From contig NC_009045.1 in NCBI RefSeq assembly GCF_000209165.1, positions 248,001-312,000 on the forward strand: 64,000 nt of DNA. Reading direction: 5' to 3'. The number at the start of each line of letters is the position of its first letter. Position 1 is the first letter of the stretch. Both the position numbers and the translations under genes were made by a program. Below are positions 29,906-40,032 of the stretch, one piece after another. The notes under the pieces were generated by a model, which worked only from the letters and a program-made list of their open reading frames with translations, ran no database searches and was not told the DNA's origin. Origin of the DNA: Scheffersomyces stipitis CBS 6054 (taxonomy: Eukaryota > Ascomycota > Pichiomycetes > Serinales > Debaryomycetaceae).

Positions 29906-31669
29906 CTATTTCCATTTTAGCACCACGCTATCAGCTCCACTGTAGGAAACAGAGATGTTGGACGACTCGTTATCCCACTTGACGTCACAAATACCTACCT
30001 TGGTGTCGTCATTGTCGACATGATCTGGAATCTGGAAGTTATACACTGCTAGACATCTGACAAAGTCACGAGGATCGTTCTTGGAGTAGCGACTCAAGGA
30101 AACGTCCCAGACAGTGACTCGTCCCAAATCATCAGCTAAGGCTAAATATTCTTGGTTGGGCGATAAAGAAGCATCAAACACCAACAAGTCGTGTGAATGG
30201 TGGAAATCATCGTCGCTATCGAGTTTAAAGTTGTCCTTGTAGCTAAAGAGATCTGAACTCTTGATGGTTTCTCCGGTAGAGCAATTCCAAATGTTAAGTA
30301 TACCTTCCATTGAAACACTGAGCAAGGTACTGACATCATCAAACCCCTCGAGCCATTCCAAGGCTACAATAGGCGATGTGTGGAGTTTTGAGGTTTCGTC
30401 TTTCGTGGTATTCAAATCCAAACTCTCCTGGGAAGATCCTCGGATCCACACTTTTATGAGGTAGTCGTAGTCAGAACAAGAAGCTAGCAACTTCGATTTG
30501 TTATTAAGTTTAAGCAAGGAGATGCTGTTTTCATGGCCATGGAGAAATCCTATAGTTTGGACATCGAGCTGGTTCAAGCTGCCAAACTGTTGTGGTGTAA
30601 TTGAGTATATCTTTATCGAGTTTTTCACTGTCGAAAGTGCAAATTTATCTTCATTGAGCCAGCATGCCGTAATTACGGATATGTTATCTGCTGGAGCTAC
30701 AGGTGGATTGATTTGTTTAATCAAGGAAAGCGTGTTTCCGTCCCAGAGACTGACCTGGTTGTTACTGTCCAAAGAAAGAAGAAGTTGGCCATTCTCGTTC
30801 CAGAGCACATTCGTTATCACTGAAGACGTCCTTTCTATTGGTTCAACATCAGACGCGGATACGGGTATATCGTCCGAGAGCAAGTTTGCAATGTTGCGCA
30901 ACTTTCCGTCCGGAGACCATGCACGTAGTTCTCCGTTTATCCCGGCTGTGATTATCAAGTTTCCTTGTGGAGCCCAAGAAACAATGTTGATTTCGTTTTT
31001 CAAGTTCAGAATATTGGGATGCACCAACGTCACTGATTCAGCAATGGCGCCGTCTTTGATAGCATTGATGACGGCACTAGAGTTGCTCTTCCCGTAGGCA
31101 AACACTGACGTACTTGGATGCCATTCGGACGTTAGACTCTGGCCATAAGTGATTATAGGCTGCAACGACTGGGTAGTGAAGCTCTTAGGAATCATTTGAG
31201 AATCTTCAGGTTCAGCAAGATCATTCTGTATTTGATTTTCGTGATTACTGTCACTTTGGTTGTCATTCGATGTCTCGTCTTTCATTTCTACGTCTTCATC
31301 TTCATGAGTGCCGTTGAGTTTGGCTTCTGCCTTCAGCAAAAAGCGTTTGCTGACTTCTTCCTTTTCTTCACTACTTGTGTCTAGTTCGAGATGGTCAGAA
31401 AGCAAGGCGCCAAATAACGATAGTTTTGACCCATCGGTATCATCTTTGTCTCTTTCGGCTTCTTCTTCAGCTAGCGAGAACAAAATGCCTTTTTGCACCA
31501 AGTTGACGAGACACCCTGGTTCAATCTTGGAAATTATGGCAGACGACGTTTCTGATTCATAATGCAGGCAGGAAGCAATTTTCTCGAGAGCGAACGCCGC
31601 TAGTTCGAATCCCGCTTCCTGGAGGTAGCGCCACACCAAATAGTTGAGTTCCCTGCTGGTCAAGGACAT
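29906..31669 (-). CDS. SIF2: Sif2, WD40 subunit of the Set3 histone deacetylase complex
   Basis: Sif2 is the TBL1-like subunit of the Set3C deacetylase complex, which represses meiotic genes in yeast and affects morphogenesis in Candida. The 587-residue protein has an N-terminal LisH motif (LTSRELNYLVWRYLQEAGFELAAFAL, about residues 3-28) for tetramerisation, an acidic linker (about 110-160), and a WD40 propeller from about residue 170 to the end. Repeat signatures include ELRAWSPDGKL, VSLWDGNTL, LIKVWIRG, ILNIWNCSTG and VTVWDVSLS. EXO84 is divergent from it, the same neighbour as in S. cerevisiae (YBR103W, YBR102C). Confidence 0.93.
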   Translation of the reverse strand: MSLTSRELNYLVWRYLQEAGFELAAFALEKIASCLHYESETSSAIISKIEPGCLVNLVQKGILFSLAEEEAERDKDDTDGSKLSLFGALLSDHLELDTSSEEKEEVSKRFLLKAEAKLNGTHEDEDVEMKDETSNDNQSDSNHENQIQNDLAEPEDSQMIPKSFTTQSLQPIITYGQSLTSEWHPSTSVFAYGKSNSSAVINAIKDGAIAESVTLVHPNILNLKNEINIVSWAPQGNLIITAGINGELRAWSPDGKLRNIANLLSDDIPVSASDVEPIERTSSVITNVLWNENGQLLLSLDSNNQVSLWDGNTLSLIKQINPPVAPADNISVITACWLNEDKFALSTVKNSIKIYSITPQQFGSLNQLDVQTIGFLHGHENSISLLKLNNKSKLLASCSDYDYLIKVWIRGSSQESLDLNTTKDETSKLHTSPIVALEWLEGFDDVSTLLSVSMEGILNIWNCSTGETIKSSDLFSYKDNFKLDSDDDFHHSHDLLVFDASLSPNQEYLALADDLGRVTVWDVSLSRYSKNDPRDFVRCLAVYNFQIPDHVDNDDTKVGICDVKWDNESSNISVSYSGADSVVLKWK

Positions 31670-32159
31670 GCTGATGTAGAAAAGAGAAATGTAATTGGTT
31701 TAGAAATTTGTTGTAGATAAATCTGGTGCAGGAGGCTGGTTAAAATGAAAATGAGAAAATGAGAATAGCGAGAGTAGTGAGAAAAAAGTGAGAGAGAAGA
31801 ATATTTTAGGGAGAATAGTGAGAGTAAAATAGAGAGCCTGAAACGAACATTTATGTCAAATTTGCTGATAACATGGATTGATTGTTTATATTTGATAAAG
31901 ATCTTATAAGACCAGAAATAGTACTCCCTCCTCAATAAGTCTAGTTCTCACTTTTTAAACCTATTCACTATTCTCTGCGTACTTATTCTTTCTGAGTATT
32001 CTCACTTTTCTCGCTATTCCCAATATTCTCAGTGTCTTCCTTGATTTTCCTCTCTAACTGCCCTCGCTAATTTTTGAAGTCGTACACTATTCCAAATATT
32101 TATTCAATATTTATTTAGTTGTCTTGATCTGAATTTCACTTCTTCTTTAGCAATTCTCC
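31670..32159. promoter_or_regulatory. Divergent promoter between SIF2 and EXO84
   Basis: 490 bp. The left part is rich in GAGA-type purine runs on the plus strand (31750-31836), the right part in TCTC-type pyrimidine runs (31945-32055); the two arms contain inverted-repeat matches described separately. Confidence 0.5.
31763..32019. repeat. Inverted GAGAATAG-type repeats in the SIF2/EXO84 promoter
   Basis: GAATAGCGAGA (31763-31773) is the exact reverse complement of TCTCGCTATTC (32009-32019), and GAGAATAGTG (31811-31820) of CACTATTCTC (31966-31975). The matches are nested, so one arm can pair with the other around a loop of about 145 bases. Confidence 0.7.
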
Positions 32160-34586
32160 ATGGATACCGATTTAAAATTGTCCCACAGAAAAAGCAGGGC
32201 TCCGTGGCAGAGTTCTGGGCCGTCGGCCAAAGCAAACAATCCCTATGGCCGAAACGTGTCTGGCGCTCTGAATCCATATGCCACCCACGACAATAAGAGC
32301 AGGCACACCGATTATGAAGACAATAACAGGAATGTCTACAATACCAATTCCAATAGCAATAATAACAGTAACAACATTAATAACAATAATAGCAATAGCA
32401 ATTCCATTGGTAATCAGACCATTGGTAATCAGATTGCTGCAAATAACACAAACAATAAGAATTATACATCTAAAAGTAATGCTAGCAAAGTCTCTGGCTA
32501 TTCTGATTCTGATTACCAGCCTGTCAATGCCAACGCCGCCGCCAGAAAACACACCAGAAGACTCAGTATCCATGCATCCGCTGTAGCCCACGCACACGGC
32601 AAGTCGTTTTCGCAGGCTGCCCCACCAGCGTTGGATTTACTTAACTTGCCTCCACTCCCCAAGATAAGCACGTCTGACTCCAGAATGGCTGACAAGCCAG
32701 AAGAAGACGAGTTCAATGTAGAAAAGAAAATCTCGACCGATTTGGCGAACGGATCCGCTGCAGATATCGACGACTACTACAAGTTGTTGCAGAAACAGAA
32801 GGCACTTGTGATTAGAGATATCAAACAGAACATCAACCAGAATCAGAAGAACATTCTCCAGCTTACAGACGACTTGAAAGATACGCAAGATGAGCTTTTG
32901 CAATTGAGAGTTCTTACGAGAGATCTCTACGAAGTTCTAGATTATTTCAAAGATACAGCCCAAAGACGGTTAGATTTGGAATTGGAACCTCAGCTGAACC
33001 AAAACCAGGCTATCCAGTCAACTTCTACGATCTCACTTAAATTGCCGCCCAAAAAACGGGACAGATCATCAATCTTGGTCCTTGAAAAGATCTGGGCCAA
33101 TGAACTCCAATCACTTTTCAAACACGTAGAAGGTGCTTCCAAGTATGTCCAGGCACTACCAGGTAGACATGTGCTCGCAGAAAGTGGCCGGTGGCAGGAA
33201 GTCAATGTAGGAACATGGAAGCCCAACAATTTGGCGCACTTGTTTGTACTCAACGACTTACTTTTGATTGCTGGAAAGAAGGCATTGCAAGACGGAGGAG
33301 GCAGCAAGTCTCGACTCCAGGCTGTCCAATGCTGGCCATTGAACCAAGTACTTCTCACAGAGATCCATGCGCCCAATACGCTTCACAAACAGGACGATAC
33401 GAAGGTGTATCTCATCAACATCAAGTCTAAGACATTGAGCTATGTTTACCAGACAGATAGATATGATCATTTCTTGAAAATAACAGAAGCATACAATAAG
33501 GGCAGAAATGAATTGCTCCAGAAAGACCGGCTCAAAAACGCCGGCAGAACGTCTGGAATAGATTTTGGGGATTCGAAAGAAGAAAAACGGCAATTACGCG
33601 AATCGCTTAGAAACTCGGGGGTCTATTCTGAAAGTTTGGACGATCTCTCCGGGAAAAGGTTGAGTGGATCCAAGAGAAACAGTGCCGAAGTCTTATTGCA
33701 AGACATTTCTGCTCGAGTTCACTCGAGAAACAGATCACATGACTTTGGCACAACTTATGCCAACATGAAGAACAAGAGCCACTTCTTCAATGAAGTTAAA
33801 TCTCTAGAATCCCGTTTAGACGATATTGATGTAGAGTTGGCCCACAACCAGTACGCAGCAGCAGTCGGTTTGATAGCACACATAGAAGGAAAACTACGTG
33901 GCATTGAGAATGCGCTTATCATGAACGAATCTCCAGACAACGACATCAGCGATGAGTTGCTTCTTATTGATGTCACAAGATTAAAGTTGAGTAATAGAAA
34001 GGAAAGCGTTCAGAAGTCGTTGATTTTCGACTTACAGTACGACATTGCCAAGTTGACGGACGAAAAAATCGAAAACATTGTCACCTGGTTCGAGAGTTTG
34101 GACCAACTTGATAAAGGTGTAGAGTCGTACCTCGCTGCTATGTCGAACCACTTGTCAGAAACTGTCTCTCGTTTGATTGTAGGAGTTCAGGGCTCTACTA
34201 AGATTGACGTGGTCAACTATCTTTCCACTTTGGTGGTGATCCACATATCGATTATCAAACGGGCAGTTCTTGTATACAACAAGAAGATCAGCCCCATCTT
34301 GAAGAAACACAAGGATGGCAATGTAGACTCGAGTAGTTTGATCAACTGGTGTGTAGAAGAGATCACCAAATTGGTTGCTGAAGTTAAAAAACATCTTTAC
34401 GGTACGCTTCTCACCACAAAAGGAGTGGACCCTGAAACTGACAAACAGGTCTATAAGGTCAAAGACAGAAAATTGTACCACGACTTACAGCAGGTGATTA
34501 TACCACAACTTGCCGAACTTAAGAACGTTGGCGTGAATGTAGACTTTATCTTTGAAGATATTCTTTCTGCACAAGACAGAGAATAG
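32160..34586 (+). CDS. EXO84: Exocyst subunit Exo84
   Basis: Exo84 is one of eight exocyst subunits that tether secretory vesicles to the plasma membrane at sites of growth. The 808-residue protein has an Asn/Ser-rich low-complexity N-terminus (about residues 55-110, many AAT/AAC codons). A coiled coil follows (about 205-265, starting YYKLLQKQKALVIRDIKQ), then a PH-like domain (about 340-450, with VNVGTWKPNNLAHLFVLNDLLLIAGKK), and the helical C-terminal region from about 535 with the KSHFFNEVKSLESRLDDIDVEL block. The ATG is preceded by CC and is the first in frame. SIF2 is the divergent neighbour. Confidence 0.95.
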   Translation: MDTDLKLSHRKSRAPWQSSGPSAKANNPYGRNVSGALNPYATHDNKSRHTDYEDNNRNVYNTNSNSNNNSNNINNNNSNSNSIGNQTIGNQIAANNTNNKNYTSKSNASKVSGYSDSDYQPVNANAAARKHTRRLSIHASAVAHAHGKSFSQAAPPALDLLNLPPLPKISTSDSRMADKPEEDEFNVEKKISTDLANGSAADIDDYYKLLQKQKALVIRDIKQNINQNQKNILQLTDDLKDTQDELLQLRVLTRDLYEVLDYFKDTAQRRLDLELEPQLNQNQAIQSTSTISLKLPPKKRDRSSILVLEKIWANELQSLFKHVEGASKYVQALPGRHVLAESGRWQEVNVGTWKPNNLAHLFVLNDLLLIAGKKALQDGGGSKSRLQAVQCWPLNQVLLTEIHAPNTLHKQDDTKVYLINIKSKTLSYVYQTDRYDHFLKITEAYNKGRNELLQKDRLKNAGRTSGIDFGDSKEEKRQLRESLRNSGVYSESLDDLSGKRLSGSKRNSAEVLLQDISARVHSRNRSHDFGTTYANMKNKSHFFNEVKSLESRLDDIDVELAHNQYAAAVGLIAHIEGKLRGIENALIMNESPDNDISDELLLIDVTRLKLSNRKESVQKSLIFDLQYDIAKLTDEKIENIVTWFESLDQLDKGVESYLAAMSNHLSETVSRLIVGVQGSTKIDVVNYLSTLVVIHISIIKRAVLVYNKKISPILKKHKDGNVDSSSLINWCVEEITKLVAEVKKHLYGTLLTTKGVDPETDKQVYKVKDRKLYHDLQQVIIPQLAELKNVGVNVDFIFEDILSAQDRE

Positions 34587-34607
34587 ATGTAAAACCGTGT
34601 ATTCGCA

Positions 34608-34714
34608 GAATGAAATACATAGCATTATATGGTTTTAAACTTAATATACTTGTCATTTAATGAAATAAATAGATTATTGAATGTCATGTAATTGTCATTG
34701 AATGAAATACCTAG
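34608..34714. repeat. Three degenerate GAATGAAATACATAG repeats in the EXO84/QDR3-like 3' region
   Basis: Copies lie at 34608-34622, 34658-34672 and 34700-34714. The last two are preceded by TGTCATT and TGTCATTG and so form a near-identical unit of about 22 bp spaced 42 bp apart. They lie between convergent genes. Confidence 0.65.
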
Positions 34715-34830
34715 ACACATATGATTTAAACCTGAATCACTGAACATTAGTAGATAATTTTCGCAAATGTCACTAATATGCTTTAAATGATTGTCATATA
34801 CTGTCACCAATAAAAATCGACGTCAAGTTT

Positions 34831-36942
34831 CTATAGTTTGTCGTATAATTTTCCCAAATCGTAGTTCTCTCTAAAGTATTCACCTTTTCTCTTCAACACC
34901 AATAAGGTGACAGAGGCGACTGTCATTATTCCCATCAATATGGAAAACAAAATACCAGGACCAATCGCTCTCAAGATTGGTTCGACAACAAAGGTTGCAG
35001 CAGCTGCCAAGATTTGTCTAATAAGGTTGTTCAAAGCTACACCAGTTGCACCTTTTCCAGGCAAAGTGTCTACCAAGTATGTAACTGTAGCTCCAATGAC
35101 CAACATAGAAGCAAACCCAAAAAGGGCAGTACCGATCAAAGGAATGAACCAGAACTCACCGTACTTCAAAGTCCATCCAAAGATCAAACAAGCTGGAGGA
35201 AAGAGAATTACAGCTGTGACGATATTCCATGAGATTCTCGATTCTGGCGCAAGTTCACCATTATGAGATTTGGCGTATTTGGAAAGCAAATGATCGTTCC
35301 ATTTGCCACCGATAAGGGATGCAATCAAGTATGTGATTGAGTTCGGGATGTATAGCAAACCTACAATTATACTCTTGAAAGCATACGGTTCTCGGGCGAA
35401 TTCGTAGGAAATCGCCATGTTGAAGAAGTAGATCACTGCGAAGCATATAGCAGAGTACGAAATTACCAAAGCAACTGGTGGATGTTTTAGCAAAACTAGA
35501 GAGTGCAATGGTCTGATGGTCATTTCGTATGCCTCACTCTTAAAATGGCTAAATCTGTCGCTTTTTTCAGGAACAGCAGTGCATTGTGTAGCTTCTCTAC
35601 GTAAGCCTTCTTCGATCATTTCCTGGGCCACTTTTCTGGAGTAGGTAGTTCTATTAGTTGCTAGTCTTGAAAGAGTTGGCATTACAGGATCCATCACTGG
35701 ACCTTCCTCTTCGGTAATGTTTATGTGAGCACTTCTAGTGCTTATTCTCGACAATGTCGTCGCAAGCCTTTGTATCTCTTCCTCTATTTCATCTTCTGTA
35801 ATATCGTCTAGGATCTCGTCCGAGTCGGTTACTTGCTTATCAAGGCCCAACATGGCTCTGATGTTGCCGAGATTGTCGCTTTTCCTTAAGGTTTCCGGCA
35901 AGAGAAACAAGATGAGCATACAGTTACATCCAGAAAAGATCACAAGCAACCATTGTGTCGCTCTCCAACCCCATACTTGTGCCACAATACCTCCGAGAAT
36001 CGGAGCTAGGAATGGTCCCATCAATGGCCCCAAGTAGTAGTAACCCATTGCCGTACCTCTGGTTTGAGGAGTAAACAAATCAGCTATTGTACCAGCACCT
36101 ACTGCTTGAACTGAGGCTGAACATCCACCTTGAAGAACTCTCAAGACAATTAAGGCAGAAATACTCGGTGCTAGAGAAGTTCCAATGGAAAACGCCACAA
36201 ACATCGAGAACGAGATTAAGTACACCGACCTACGGCCACTTCTCTCGCTGAATGCAGACCACCAAAGTGGAAACACTCCTAGAGAAAGCAAATATATACC
36301 CACAGAAACATTCACCATAGAAACAGAAGTGTTCAAGTCTTGCACAATATCGTCGATAGCAGGCAACATGATAGAAGTACCCATTGGGCCGGTAATAGCC
36401 GCAAAGGCAATGATACCTACGATGGTATACTTTCGCAATTTCAGGTAGTCTCGAGCATCTTCGATTTCGGGTATAAGCACCACCTGTGCTAGCAACCCTC
36501 GACGATCCTTGAGTGGGACCTTGACTCCGCCTGTAGTCATCTGACTCTTTTCCTCCGCTTCTTCTGACGACGCATTGCCGTTGTCATCATCGTCATTTTC
36601 GTTGTCAGCAAACCTTTCTTTCGGATGGTGATCTTCAAGGTTGTGAGTTTCATCTTCATCCTCATCCTCATCATCGTCCTCATTTTCTACTACCTTATTG
36701 CGAATATCTTCATTAGGATTTTGATCTCGAGGATTCTGATGACTTTGGCTATCTGGATTTGTAAATTTCTCGTGGTCATATTTTTCGTTGTGGCTCTTGG
36801 GCTTGTCGATACCAGCTATACCAGCTACATTAGTAGTGGAGTCTATAGAAACGCTGGAGTCTAGCGAAAGTGTGTCTGCTAACTCATGAAGTGCAGAGGT
36901 ACCCTCTCCAGTGTGTGAAATGTCGTTGTGGACGTTCGACAT
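34831..36942 (-). CDS. QDR3: DHA1-family MFS drug/polyamine:H+ antiporter, Qdr3-like
   Basis: A 703-residue major-facilitator transporter of the 12-helix drug:H+ antiporter family. The first ~165 residues are cytosolic and acidic, with a run of alternating Asp/Glu near residues 88-100. Membrane helices start at about 175 (IVGIIAFAAITGPMGTSIMLPAI). The DHA1 motif region includes FSERSGRRSVYL after helix 2 and LRVLQGGCSASVQAVGAGTIADLF in helix 4. A long acidic loop between helices 6 and 7 (about 360-480) is typical of the Qdr3/Dtr1 branch. Yeast Qdr3 exports polyamines and drugs. QDR3 (YBR043C) adjoins CST26 (YBR042C) in S. cerevisiae, as here, which supports the name. Confidence 0.82.
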   Translation of the reverse strand: MSNVHNDISHTGEGTSALHELADTLSLDSSVSIDSTTNVAGIAGIDKPKSHNEKYDHEKFTNPDSQSHQNPRDQNPNEDIRNKVVENEDDDEDEDEDETHNLEDHHPKERFADNENDDDDNGNASSEEAEEKSQMTTGGVKVPLKDRRGLLAQVVLIPEIEDARDYLKLRKYTIVGIIAFAAITGPMGTSIMLPAIDDIVQDLNTSVSMVNVSVGIYLLSLGVFPLWWSAFSERSGRRSVYLISFSMFVAFSIGTSLAPSISALIVLRVLQGGCSASVQAVGAGTIADLFTPQTRGTAMGYYYLGPLMGPFLAPILGGIVAQVWGWRATQWLLVIFSGCNCMLILFLLPETLRKSDNLGNIRAMLGLDKQVTDSDEILDDITEDEIEEEIQRLATTLSRISTRSAHINITEEEGPVMDPVMPTLSRLATNRTTYSRKVAQEMIEEGLRREATQCTAVPEKSDRFSHFKSEAYEMTIRPLHSLVLLKHPPVALVISYSAICFAVIYFFNMAISYEFAREPYAFKSIIVGLLYIPNSITYLIASLIGGKWNDHLLSKYAKSHNGELAPESRISWNIVTAVILFPPACLIFGWTLKYGEFWFIPLIGTALFGFASMLVIGATVTYLVDTLPGKGATGVALNNLIRQILAAAATFVVEPILRAIGPGILFSILMGIMTVASVTLLVLKRKGEYFRENYDLGKLYDKL

Positions 36943-38775
36943 ACTCCTTGGACCTTTTCAGTGTCTTCTAGATCTCAAAATCGGCTTCAGAATGTATGGG
37001 AACGTGAAAAATTCAGCCTTACTCTGTAAGACTCACAAGATGACTAAGTAAATAAAGTCACTGGTGAGAAAAAACTGGAATAAATAAATGTTATTGGAAA
37101 ACTTGGACAAAGTTGACGTTGTTCAAATCATAAGGAATCCTTCAAAGTCCCCAGAAAGAAAGAGATATCATTTTCTCATTCATTAGCCCTTTTTCCATGT
37201 CCCCATTGGGAATACCTTATTAGTTAGTTCCGCTGCATGCCGGAGTTAGTTCTTGAACAAGTCGCGGAACCTTGCTCGTCCTGATTTGGACACTAATGCG
37301 AACACTGATTCTAACCGGCCCTAGCCGTCCCACGGCAGTTGGGGTCATACGGACACCTTCTGGACAAGCTAACAAGGAGACAGACAGTATGGCTCAAGAT
37401 AGCAGGCGGTGGGGCACATTTGCCAACTCCGAGATGTGTCTCGCTCCAGTTGGCTTAACTGGACATATGGGAAAGTCGGCTGTAAATTGCATCACGTGCT
37501 TCGATCGGAAATAGTTCAAACTGACGAGACCAAGAAATTCGCCGGTTTGACATATTTGCGGAGAAACAGGCACAGAAAGTTAGGTTGAAGAGGGGCAGCG
37601 GGTCTGTAGCACTGAGCGAGTTCCAAGCTTAAAGTGAGAGTTGACGCTACCGTGGGAGGGACAGCAAGTTCTGAAGCTTGTAGTGGGAAATGAGAAAAGC
37701 TCTGAAAAATCCGGGTGTTTCGAGCTGAAAAGTGAAGCCTGAATCCCGAAACCGAACTAAATTCGAAGAATAGAGGTAGAGTGGCCGCCAGTCATGAGCT
37801 CCGACTTTTATGGCCCAGAATTAGAACAGTATGAACAGATTTTACTGGCCCTGGGCTTACAATTCTTGTTTGTCGTTCGCTGAGAATCGTTTTTTTTTTC
37901 AGCTTGGGCCAATTCCTTTTGAACCCGTTCACCACTGCCTTGCTTTTGCATTCTGACGTCCACACTATTCGCCATACAAGCAGGCTTGGGTCGAATCTTC
38001 TTCTGAACCACAAAGCCATTCCACGACCTTCAGCAACAGCCGATTGCCAGCCGAGGCTAGTGTTGAGATCCGATTTTAATGGATAGTCACGTGCGGAACA
38101 TAACTCTGAGATTTTGGGGCATCTTGAGCTTGTAACCAAAGTTGGTGCAATTTGATTCTTTCCATCTCATTCAGCTCTTAGGAATTCGAAAGAAGTGTAT
38201 AAGCGTGTTTGGTAGTACCAGAACGTTTGTAGTATCTTGAATTTCGGACTCCGGAAACTCCGAGAAAGTCCGATCTTCTCCGTGGCGTCGGTGGCCAAAT
38301 CCAAATCGTGAATCATACAATATTGACATATCTTACTATAGGAGTATTGTTGCAAGTCTTCTTTTTAGATTGACTGCCCCAGAAATTGAGAAAGTGAACA
38401 AAACTAGGCTGTCCTCGAGACCTATTGCTTAAAAGTGTAAGAGATACGTATTGAAGGATTAATCTGTAACTCCGCACTTTGTTGAACTCGTCAAAGCTGA
38501 AACTTCGTATTCAGATTGTTGAGCATTTGAGAATACTTCAGTTCCATTGCCATTGTTGAATTGAAATTCAAACAAAGATAGTCCAATTCGTGACAATCAA
38601 TTAATTCAACTCCTATACCTTGAAGAGTCATCGAAAGTTTGATTTTGATATTGGTTAATTTCAATAAAAAAAAGATTGAACCAATTTTCGATATCCGTTG
38701 CCACTGTCGAGGTTGCCAATTGAAATTTAATCTAATCTTCTGATCTTCCAGCTGAAAAACATCTTACTTCTCGTT
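36943..38775. promoter_or_regulatory. Long divergent intergenic region between QDR3-like gene and CST26
   Basis: At 1833 bp this is the longest gap in the window and is less AT-rich than others. It has two Cbf1-type boxes, ATCACGTG (CACGTG at 37493-37498) and GTCACGTG (38088-38093), and a CGG/CCG cluster at 38246-38292. A T9-10 run precedes CAGCTTGG near 37890. ORFs at 37272-37514 and 37792-38139 lack protein-like composition. Length and motif density fit a heavily regulated transporter promoter; I saw no RNA gene. Confidence 0.5.
38246..38292. promoter_or_regulatory. Phased TCCG / CGG cluster, candidate Zn2Cys6 factor sites
   Basis: TCCG occurs at 38251, 38260, 38270 and 38280, a spacing of 9, 10 and 10 bp, close to one helical turn. 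CGG also occurs at 38246, 38253 and 38290. Fungal Zn2Cys6 regulators of drug transporters bind CGG/CCG triplets, so a regulatory role is plausible but not shown. Confidence 0.45.
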
Positions 38776-40032
38776 ATGTCTTTGTCTAGACACTCGCTCC
38801 CGGTTGTTATAGTCCGTACAGCCTTGATTACTCCGTTTTTCATTTTTGGTGTTCTTTCCATTGTATTCACTCAGTTTGTTGGTGCGGTGATTTTCAAATC
38901 CAGCCCTGCAAACAGACAGCTGGTAATGAACTTGACAAAAAACCATTTCATCTTGCTTATTGGTTCGATAGCTCGGTTAGTATGTCCTTGTGAAATCAGT
39001 GTTACTTACGATAAAGAGACCTTGCCTGAGAGCGACTCGTTCAGGGTCGATTCTGGCAGACACTTGATATCACTGTTGACGCCTAACTCTGTTATCATTT
39101 CCAATCATCAGATCTACACCGATTGGTTGTTCTTATGGTTTCTCTCATATACAGCTCGTTTTTCGTACTATATCCACATTATCCTAAAGGACATGTCCAA
39201 TATTCCAGTGTTGGGCTTCGGAATGACAAACTACAACTTCTTGTTCTTGTCCAGAAAGTGGGAAAAAGACAAAATCCAACTTTCTAATCAATTGGCTGTT
39301 CTTGATGCCAATTCTCGTGGAATGGGGCCAGCTAACGGTGTCCAACTCGTTGCTACTTCTGCTACAGAAGGCGGAATTGTAAAATGGCCAAAAGGTAGAA
39401 GGGAAAATCAGATTTTCCCTTACCAGCTCATCTTGTTCCCTGAAGGTACTGTCCCTTCTGTAAGGACCAGAGGCAAATCAGCAGAATACATTAAGTTCAA
39501 AGATTTACCTCCTTTGAAACATGTATTGTTGCCCCGTGTAAGAGGGTTGTACTTGCTGTTGAGAGAATTAAGAAATTCAATCGAAGTTGTCTACGACATA
39601 ACTACAGGCTACTCTGGTTTGGTTGCTGGTGAAATTGGTGAAGAGTCCTTTTCTTTGAAGAGACACTTCCTCAAGGGATACGGACCTTCGCGAATCAATT
39701 TCCATATTCGTGGCTTTAAGATCTCAGAAATCCCGCTTGGCGATAGCAATATCGACATCGACGATGTTCCTGAGGAAGAATTGCAAAAGTTCGAAGACTG
39801 GCTACTTAAAGTGTGGTACGAGAAGGATGCGTTGATGGACGGATTTTTCAAACACGGACGATTTGTCGACCCTAAAGATCCAGAAAACAAGGAGTTCTTT
39901 AAGAACTCTGTCGTAGCGGATTTGAAGCTCAGAAATCCACTTGAAGTCTTTGTTCCCTTCACCACCGTCATCGCTGCATTATTGTTGCTTAGGTTGCTCT
40001 ACTTCTTTATTAGAAGTGCCCTTGGCTATTAG
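38776..40032 (+). CDS. CST26: Lysophospholipid acyltransferase Cst26/Psi1-like
   Basis: A PlsC-family sn-1/sn-2 acyltransferase; yeast Cst26 (Psi1) places stearate at the sn-1 position of phosphatidylinositol. The 418-residue protein has an N-terminal membrane segment (about 10-40), the acyltransferase motif NHQIYTDW (N110, H111, D116; the NHx4D form), and FPEGT at 221-225. A C-terminal membrane segment (about 395-415) follows. The spacing of motifs is that of the LCLAT/AGPAT branch. The gene lies divergent from the QDR3-like gene and just upstream of FIG1, a neighbourhood shared with S. cerevisiae chromosome II (YBR042C, YBR043C, YBR040W). Confidence 0.88.
   Translation: MSLSRHSLPVVIVRTALITPFFIFGVLSIVFTQFVGAVIFKSSPANRQLVMNLTKNHFILLIGSIARLVCPCEISVTYDKETLPESDSFRVDSGRHLISLLTPNSVIISNHQIYTDWLFLWFLSYTARFSYYIHIILKDMSNIPVLGFGMTNYNFLFLSRKWEKDKIQLSNQLAVLDANSRGMGPANGVQLVATSATEGGIVKWPKGRRENQIFPYQLILFPEGTVPSVRTRGKSAEYIKFKDLPPLKHVLLPRVRGLYLLLRELRNSIEVVYDITTGYSGLVAGEIGEESFSLKRHFLKGYGPSRINFHIRGFKISEIPLGDSNIDIDDVPEEELQKFEDWLLKVWYEKDALMDGFFKHGRFVDPKDPENKEFFKNSVVADLKLRNPLEVFVPFTTVIAALLLLRLLYFFIRSALGY

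Noticed and set aside
37272..38139. ORFs in the QDR3-like/CST26 intergenic region
   Set aside because: Biased composition, mutual overlap on both strands and no family resemblance.
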